This document shows positions 1-6,300 of a stretch of 10,357 bases of DNA, one piece after another. The position numbers were made by a program, and so were the translations under genes. The notes under the pieces were generated by a model, which made no database searches, was not told where the DNA came from, and was given only the letters and a program-made list of their open reading frames with translations. The stretch spans positions 1-10,357 of the forward strand of contig CAJVPJ010001347.1 in NCBI GenBank assembly GCA_910592205.1, written 5' to 3'. How positions within the stretch are numbered: position 1 is the first letter of the stretch; the number at the start of each line of letters is the position of its first letter. Source of the DNA: Paraglomus occultum (taxonomy: Eukaryota > Glomeromycota > Glomeromycetes > Paraglomerales > Paraglomeraceae).

Positions 1-2
1 GT

Positions 3-199
3 TGCCGCTTGACCATGCGTCTTCCTTCATGGGTCCGTGATTTTGATGATACTGTTTACTCATTCCTTGGTAATATTGTTATCAAGTAGGCGTCTTGAAT
101 CGAAGACTTGCACGCAACGTGAGTTGTGCGCGAACTCAGCTTTTGGAAGAAGAATCACTGTTGGTGCACAAAGGAGAGATGTTCGAAGCACCCCAATAG
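3..199 (+). CDS. Possible 3'-terminal exons of an unrecognised gene (partial)
   Basis: I do not recognise this gene. From position 3 a frame open from the window edge reads ...MRLPSWVRDFDDTVYSFL up to position 69, where a GTAATA donor follows. Splicing to one of the AG sites at 149 or 152 keeps the phase and gives a short acidic tail ending in LVHKGEMFEAPQ and a TAG stop at 197-199. The implied intron is about 80 nt, like others in this window. This patch is visibly richer in GC than the DNA after it, which favours coding. Alternatives are an acceptor at 139, which gives an Arg-rich tail ending at 222, or a minus-strand exon reading PTVILLPKAEFAHNSRCVQV. Only the last ~35 codons would be present, so no function can be assigned. 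Confidence 0.27.
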
Positions 200-1490
200 C
201 CCACAGTTATATGTTAGAGTAGTTAGTAGAATACAAATTTAGAATACAAATTGATATGATATTATTATCGCAAGTTTCAATATTGATTTGCCGGATCCAT
301 ATATATACCACGTAAGTGGACAAAACGGAAATCTGAAGCCAGTAAAGTCTATATCCAGTTTGTCTTCTACGTTAAAGTATTAAATAAGTCGTTATTTCTG
401 TTCTTTGATCGAATATGGATTAAGTGTACGCTTCCTGAATCCGTAATTAATAAAATAAAATGTTACCACATTAAAATTATTATTTAATTCTCATGAATGA
501 GTTATCGACTTTTTTTAATTAGACTTATAATAGATGCTTATTAGTTTGCAAAATACCAGTTTACGTGAGAATCTTTGCGTGCATATCTTACTTATACTTA
601 TAATACTCTTCAAAGTAAAGTACGTCTTTTATAATGCTAACACTGTATGTAATGGGTACTTAGAAGTCTCGTTTATGCTTACTACCCATATAAACTATCT
701 GTCCTACTGCATTGCAGATTGTTTTCGTTATTCCTTTCTCCCACATGTGATGGAAATGCATATGCAACTAGAGCAGGAAAAACCTCCGCTGTGATAAATG
801 CTTATATGTAAGACATTCAAATACAAAAGTTCGTTGCAATGAATTGGCATGTTAGTAAATGAGAAAGGTAAATGTTTTGTAATGTATAGGACGCACGTAG
901 GCGTGGAATTTAAGTCGCATTTTTATTCATTGGCGACAAAATACTTTGGGGTGTAGAATTTATGAGATTTGGTGCGAATACGAATTTTTGGATAAGAAAC
1001 ATGCTACACTCCCGGTATTTGAGGAGTGAGGAGTAGATATCAACTAATTCGCAATTGTGATTGGCACGGTTGTTGCCCAAACTAGTTCAAGCACATGGCG
1101 ATACCGATCATAGCAAGTCATTTAAGTTGTAGCAGTAGTGTAAAATGTTAAAACCAATGTATACCTTTTTTAGGCAATAAATAACTGTCCGGAAAAAAGT
1201 AATGATTAAATTAGTTTAAGATAATAGGTACACCACAGCAAATTAAATCACATTATCATATTTCTTCGGAACGCAGTATTGATGCATGCCGCGCGCCAGA
1301 ATGAGTATGCTTTGAATGAGCGATAATTTGTCTTCCATAAATACCTACTATTGATTTAACTTATATTTCTTTGCATCTCTCCTAAAATTCATCTTGATGT
1401 TATCATAAAGCTTGCTCGTCACAATAAGTAATAGTATGTGAATTATAGTAATTGATTCTTTGATGACTATAGTTGTTATAACAACAATAC
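200..1490. other. Gene-poor AT-rich intergenic stretch
   Basis: I find no supportable gene here on either strand. Open frames, such as one of 86 codons at 534-794, have no recognisable motif and are flanked by AT-rich sequence full of stops. The stretch contains a perfect 13-bp tandem duplication at 227-252 and a cluster of AATAAA-like hexamers near 449-460. These could serve as the polyadenylation region of a gene ending at the left edge. I saw no tRNA or other structured RNA. Confidence 0.6.
227..252. repeat. 13-bp perfect tandem duplication
   Basis: The 13-mer TAGAATACAAATT occurs twice back to back, at 227-239 and 240-252, with no mismatch. It lies about 30 nt after the possible stop codon of the left-edge gene. 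It looks like a simple replication-slippage duplication. Confidence 0.9.
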
Positions 1491-1503
1491 GAAAATTATT
1501 GAT

Positions 1504-1856
1504 AAGTAGAAAGAGAGGAGGGAACAGGGAATAAAGGAAAAGAAAACAGTTGGTATTAATGTATCGATATTAATATGTATTTGTTTCACGGTTAAACATG
1601 ACTTGTTCGTTTAAACCGCACATATTATGCCGCGAGAGCTATCTTACGTAAATCATTATTTTAAAATGCAAACTAGTATATTTTTGGCAGAGCGTAATGA
1701 CCACAATGGGTATTCTTATCACCTGACACGGAAATTGGCCAATACACGGGGATGGCCAATACAACCCACCACCAAAATGGTTAATACCCAAATGTTTAGC
1801 AGCTTTCCATCTGTCTATCATTATAACGATAAGCGAATTGTCTCCGTCTCGCAGCA
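1504..1856 (+). promoter_or_regulatory. Probable ATG29 promoter and 5' leader
   Basis: This stretch lies directly upstream of the chosen ATG29 start. It begins with a purine-rich tract at about 1504-1550. At 1734-1743 is the perfect palindrome ATTGGCCAAT, whose CCAAT core is at 1739-1743. A second CCAAT lies at 1756-1760, inside a repeat of GGCCAATACA (1737-1746 and 1754-1763). CCAAT boxes are bound by the fungal NF-Y/HAP complex, and about 100 nt upstream of the start is a usual distance. No clear TATA box lies close to the start. Calling this a promoter is inference from position and these motifs. Confidence 0.45.
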
Positions 1857-4090
1857 ATGTCTTTCGAAGAACCGCTACATGTCGTAATGCGACTTCCCTA
1901 CAAACGGCCACCTGGTTTCATTGATCCACCAAGCGTATGTATCTCTTTGCTGACATGTTTTTTATTCCAATTTATTCCAGACTAACCGTGTTTCGACTAT
2001 TGCAAAAGGTCATATGGACGGAAGATATGGAACAAAAGCTTTGGGAAATTCTCACACAAAATAAACGAGCAAGTATCGATTGTTAGTAAGTTCTCTGTAC
2101 TGTCTACTCTTCTCTAACTCAACAGCCTCCCGACTTTCCTTATTCATGCTATTGTTGAAAGCTATAAACTTATACTCAAACCTTTTGCTTTATATACAAC
2201 AGGGAACCAAGCTTCTCGTGTGTTGAACGTCCCCGTACCTTACCTACTTCGCCATGCCGCATTCCTGTATGAGATGCAGTTGCGCGGTGTTCGAGCACAT
2301 TTACGACGAGACGAAGTGCTGAGCGCAAGCAATAGTAGTAATCTACCTGCGGGCACTACTCGCACTCGAGCTTCGAGTCAGGCTTCATCGACAAAGGTGC
2401 AGATGTTCGACGTTGATGGTGAGTGTTGAGAATTTCGATGCAGGTTGCCTGAACATATAGGATAAACAGAATGTTGTGGGATTGTTGATTGACGTGGAAC
2501 TTGAAGAAATGGTGAATTGAAATTAGAACACTTGTATTTATTCCTGTCTTTGTGTAAAGCTAGCAGCACAGGACATCAAAGATCGCCTTCGTCAATGTCA
2601 AGCGCAAGCAGGGAACATTACGTTACTAGTCGAACCGGGCCAACCGACATGGTTCGCACAACGAGTAACAAGAGTCTAACGGAGACTAGGCGTTCACACA
2701 GTGGATCAGTTTCCTCTTCTATCAGTGTGCCTATTGGGCAAGCCATTATGGAAAATACAAGCGCTTATCAAGGTACGGTCCAACGTGCATTGCTATCTCC
2801 TCCTTGATGATGTCCTCAACTATACAAAGACCCAATTACACCAAAGCTGTATCGTTCGACATAGTATAAATTAACGTAAAAGAAAAGTTTTTGAAATAAA
2901 AATCATGATTAGAACAAATGCCGTCACTTTCGTTTATTAGGAACTCGACTTTCATCCACCTGTTTGTTCCCCAAATGAGCATTCCACTAATTTCTTCATT
3001 ACTTAATCTCAGCAACCAAATACTCCCAACTATCTACACACCAATTACCTATAACAACCCACTCACCATATTCTCGTCGTTTACCCTCCGATTGTTCTCC
3101 CATTCTTGCCTCTGTTACTACTGCTTCCGAACAACCGACAATACGTCCAACGAGTCAACAGAAACCGGAATACTTTGTATCATCAACATCAACAGCGCAA
3201 TTGTCTTCAACCCATCATCCTCCGCTATCCTCTGAACTCGTGCCCACATCGACAGACTCGATCTTACCTGAATCCATGACTACCGCTAGCCCTGTGTTAT
3301 ATGACCATGATGAACTATCGACGAGCATGAGACTACGTGAGGCGATGGAAGAAAACGTTGAGAGTGGGGTGTTTACAAGTGTTGAAGAAGAGAACAAGGA
3401 AGTGTATCAGGCAAAGGCTTCAGTGTCGTTGAGTGAAAAATTGAAAAACTTACAGTTATATGATGTTGCTGCATTTTTGCCGTTTGGACAAGGAAGTGAG
3501 AAAGTGGCAGACGAAGTAAAATCATCGTTGACAGAAAGGATTTTTCCTACTATATTGAGAACACCTGTAATTGATGTTAACAAACAAGAGTCAAATGTGG
3601 AGACGACAGAATTGAGTACGACTTGTGATGTGAATGATGATTCACTTGCGAGTGGATCTGGTAAGGAATAGACTCTGTTTGCCCGCTGAATTTTTGATGA
3701 ATCGAATTAAGTAATTGTAAATTCTATTATAGCCGTTTCGCCTACTGCCAAGGCTGATACATCTACCGGCGGATCTTCGCAGTCTTTAAGTGGGCCAAAT
3801 TCCACACGGTCTTCGTTTACAGATATTGAAGGTTGATGTATATTTTGATGTGATAACAGCATCGTTTGGTAAATGGAACATGGCGTTAACTTTTACTTCT
3901 TTACAATAGAGTCTGTTACGAATTCAGAGTTGTTGGATGCTTTTATGTCTGGCGTAAATAATTCAAGATTGTGAGTTTTCAGTATTTATTTAGTATGCGT
4001 TTTCGTAAGGGAGATGTTGCTGACGTTTACACACTCTTGCTTTGTAGATCTATATTTTCGCGTAGAAGTTCATTCTTTCCTGGATCATAG
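1857..4090 (+). CDS. ATG29: Autophagy-related protein 29 (Atg29), eight exons, 472 aa
   Basis: Exons join 1857-1934, 2009-2081, 2203-2418, 2572-2772, 3013-3660, 3733-3831, 3910-3970 and 4048-4090 (1419 nt). Residues 1-86 match the Atg29 N-terminal domain: MRLPYKRPPGFIDPP, VIWTEDMEQKLWEIL, a split-codon W51, then VPVPYLLRHAAFLYEMQLRGVRAHLRR. The rest is long, Ser/Thr-rich and probably disordered, ending in a basic tail, SRLSIFSRRSSFFPGS, like the conserved C-terminus of filamentous-fungal homologues. In yeast, Atg29 works with Atg17 and Atg31 as the scaffold that recruits other Atg proteins to the phagophore assembly site. Its C-terminal region is regulated by phosphorylation, which would fit this Ser-rich tail. 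I chose ATG 1857 because MSFEEPLHVV before MRLPYKRP fits the family better than starting at 1887. The protein is about twice the length of yeast Atg29, as in many filamentous fungi. The N-terminal identification is firm; the exact splice sites of the central introns are inferred from phase and consensus. Confidence 0.88.
1935..2008 (+). other. ATG29 intron 1 with decoy acceptor
   Basis: This 74-nt phase-0 intron has a GTATGT donor and an ACTAAC branch-site match at 1981-1986. The acceptor AAG at 2008 restores the family motif PPS-VIWTEDME. A stronger-looking acceptor, TTATTCCAG, ends at 1980, just before the branch site, but using it shifts the frame and soon meets a stop. Confidence 0.8.
2082..2202 (+). 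other. ATG29 intron 2 with two overlapping donors
   Basis: This 121-nt intron begins with a weak donor, GTTAGT, and ends in CAACAG. The splice joins T to GG and makes the conserved Trp of the 'IDW' motif. A better consensus donor, GTAAGT, lies four bases downstream at 2086, but its use would create an in-frame TAG at the junction. Confidence 0.75.
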
Positions 4091-4200
4091 AATATTCGAA
4101 CTAGATAATGTGTTTTAGACCATATACAACACATGTTATAATTTTGATGTGAACAATACTGTATTAACATTAATTGAGAATAATTGACATCATTATTATG

Positions 4201-4206
4201 AATAAA
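4201..4206 (+). terminator. Possible ATG29 polyadenylation signal
   Basis: An AATAAA hexamer lies 110 nt after the ATG29 stop codon, in AT-rich sequence. The distance suits a fungal 3' UTR. The assignment is positional only. Confidence 0.4.
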
Positions 4207-4721
4207 CGACTGTCAAGTTCATCTGGCACTCGTTATTGAACTGGACTAAAACCGGATATACTGCTAAACGTCGATCGCGAATTAAGATTAAGTGAGTATC
4301 AAGCGAGGATCTTTGAATAAGCACATGGAAATATCAATGCGCATGTTATTAAAAAATGAGTTAGGGGAATATGAAACGCTGTCTTTCATTTAGGTCTGCT
4401 TATAAATGAGCCGCTTGTTAAATTCGCAATTAATAGTTGAGAGACGGACGAAGGTCGTCTATATGCGTTCTGTTTTGTACTAGGTTCAAACATGATATCC
4501 CGATTATTAATTGTCTTTCTCAGTTTCATTCTGATATGACTAGACTAAAATGTTACAAACTAATATTGCTATGTTGGTTTTCGTAAAATTTCCCCCAAGC
4601 AGTAACAGTCAGGCATTGATCTGTCAGCTGTCTTTACGAGTGCAACATCTACTTAATGATAACTCCCAACTGATACGATTTACATATTTCGTTCCTGAAA
4701 AGAATAAGACACAAAAGATTC
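4207..4721. other. Intergenic stretch, no gene seen
   Basis: This is AT-rich sequence between the ATG29 3' region and the foldback element. A 76-codon open frame (4550-4780) runs into the left arm of that element and shows no family motif, so I treat it as chance. I saw no RNA gene. Confidence 0.6.
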
Positions 4722-4923
4722 TGTTGTATGTCAGATCGGAATTTACGTCAGATCAGAATTTTATGTTGCTTCCAAACTGACATACGACAATAAATTATTC
4801 AATAAAACATTGTCATATGTATTGCTAATTTTCTATTTTCTCATCAGTTTGGAAGCGACATAAAATTCTGATCTGACATATATCACTTCGGAATTGACAT
4901 AAATTCCGATCTGACATACAACA
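4722..4923. mobile_element. MITE-like foldback element with long imperfect inverted repeats
   Basis: The left arm (4722-4780) and right arm (4844-4923) are inverted copies. The outer ends are TGTTGTATGTCAGATCGGAA and its complement; the inner ends are GCTTCCAAACTGA and TCAGTTTGGAAGC. The right arm has about 21 nt in its middle that the left arm lacks. Within the right arm a unit of about 23 nt (GACATAAA-TTC-GATCTGACATA) occurs twice, at 4857-4880 and 4896-4918. The loop carries a smaller inverted pair, CATACGACAAT at 4781-4791 and ATTGTCATATG at 4809-4819, with one mismatch. There is no transposase inside. The structure fits a non-autonomous foldback or MITE-type element, but I see no clean target-site duplication. 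An AGATT pentamer occurs near both ends (4716-4720 and 4930-4934) but does not abut the right arm. Confidence 0.65.
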
Positions 4924-5024
4924 CGTAAGAGATTGGACATAATGTTTCGGCCTGGGCTGCCCCGGGTTGCCCCTTCATCTCGATTTCGTGCCCCCTTTTC
5001 GCGGGCTGATTCGTTCATAATCAT
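4833..5024 (-). other. Short minus-strand reading frame through a GC-rich island
   Basis: Positions 4947-5008 form a sudden GC-rich island (including CCCGGG) in AT-rich DNA. On the minus strand a 63-codon frame starts with MIMNESAREKGARNRDEG in the island and then runs into the right arm of the foldback element, where it reads YVRSEFYVASKLMRK. I do not recognise a family. It may be a fragment of a repeated element that includes the foldback arm, rather than a gene. Low confidence as coding. Confidence 0.2.
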
Positions 5025-5480
5025 TCTTAATTTTCAAAAAAGAAGCACAATTTTCCTTTTATTATTAAGCGACTGCCGAAATTAACGAGTTTCTTTTGGA
5101 GTAGAAAGAATAATGCTAGCTGTTTTTTTTCGGCCTGTGTTTCTATATTTTATATTGCGTATATTAATGAAATTATTCTTAGCAAAATCATTGGGTAACT
5201 GATTGCATTGTATCGTGTATTCACTAAATTATCCACGTGTTCCGACTATTATAACCCGACTTTACGGGTTTACTCGTAAGATTTGTTGACGACTTACACC
5301 ACTCGCATACGAAAATAAATTATAAATTTCCATACACCGGCTGCGGTGTTTGTACGAAAAGATATACCTTGATTTGGTCACCCCAAAATTCATAATATTT
5401 ACAATGTCTCAGGACAGCTTAATGGGCTATAATGCGATTGCAATCATTGACTGCTGGATGATGGGGTTGGTATATAAAGT

Positions 5481-5498
5481 CTGCTCTTTACGCAAAAC
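5481..5498 (+). repeat. 18-nt direct repeat, copy 1 (pairs with 9165-9182)
   Basis: The sequence CTGCTCTTTACGCAAAAC is identical to 9165-9182, about 3.7 kb away on the other side of the kinase gene. Similarity extends loosely outward: TATAAAGT before this copy and TGTAAATG before the other, with TTCG shortly after both. Here it follows directly after a TATATAAAG sequence. Confidence 0.85.
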
Positions 5499-6223
5499 AT
5501 TTCGGGAACATAATTAAGCATTGTATGAAACTCTATTTTGAAAAATCCTGGCTTGCGAGTTATGATGGTAGATGACTAATAAAAAATCGGTATTTTTAAC
5601 AAGTATGAATGGAACAGCGCCTCTAAATATGCCTGGTATATACTGTATCTCAATGCAATCAGTTAAAACTTATACAGACAATTATTTATTATCGTGCACG
5701 GTATAATACTGCAATAACAAGTAACTAGCGATATTTATAAAAACATTAAAAATAAATTCAGTTGAAATCTGCTTATTATGTTCCAAACAGGTGCCGTTAA
5801 ATTTTACAATTGATGTCGGTTGTACATTAAGTTTACAATAGTAAAACTCATCCGTGTATTGTTGCTTTGAATTAACATAGATAACATAACACATATATGT
5901 TCTACCAACCCGTTAAGTAGACATTTTTTATGTCCGCATTCCGACGTGCCAATGCTGGAGGATTTTCACTACGTATAATTACTTGCCAAGACCTAGTAAC
6001 TAGTAACAGGCATCAGCGATCGAAGGCATTTTAGAATTGATGAGTTAAGTTTCAGGACCATTAACAACACTTCGCATTGACTGATACAGACACATTACAA
6101 CAGCAAACCTACAGGTAGAAAGCAATCAGACGATATGTTCGCGCAAACATATTCTGGCAAATCTCATCTATTTACTAACGAGTAAGGATTTGTAACGTAA
6201 CACAAGTGTTGATGTGTTCACTT

Positions 6224-6266
6224 GAAAATCCAAACAGATTATCGTTATAAAATCGAAAATCCAAAC
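6224..6266 (+). repeat. Duplicated 12-mer upstream of the kinase start
   Basis: GAAAATCCAAAC occurs at 6224-6235 and again at 6255-6266, with starts 31 bp apart. Both copies lie 35-80 nt before the proposed kinase start codon, so the pair could be a regulatory site in the promoter or leader. No factor is recognised. Confidence 0.6.
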
Positions 6267-6300
6267 TGTTACTGTTGGTTAAACTAGCCTTATTATTATT

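Larger units (their letters stand above)
5025..6300. other. Gene-poor stretch upstream of the kinase gene
   Basis: I find no supportable gene in this stretch. It holds a small hairpin (AACCCG at 5253-5258 with CGGGTT at 5265-5270). A good TATA-type sequence, TATATAAAG, lies at 5471-5479, followed by an 18-nt sequence repeated downstream of the kinase gene. There is also a tandem TAGTAAC near 5995-6008 and a 12-mer direct repeat shortly before the kinase start. A 70-codon minus-strand frame at 5682-5894 has no motif support. Untranslated or short upstream exons of the kinase gene cannot be excluded. Confidence 0.55.

Noticed and set aside
534-794. 86-codon plus-strand open frame
   Set aside because: No motif; residues reflect AT-rich composition, and there is no sign of a gene around it.
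1639-1911. 90-codon minus-strand open frame and an overlapping plus frame at 1627-1887
   Set aside because: Both overlap the ATG29 promoter and first exon; neither has a recognisable motif.
2918-3235. 105-codon plus-strand frame
   Set aside because: It lies partly in ATG29 intron 4 and partly in exon 5 in the wrong frame. The in-phase splice to 3013 explains the region better.
4485-4500. GGTTCAAAC resembling a tRNA B box
   Set aside because: No matching A box and no acceptor stem.
5682-5894. 70-codon minus-strand open frame
   Set aside because: Low-complexity AT-driven translation with no motif and no splice partners.
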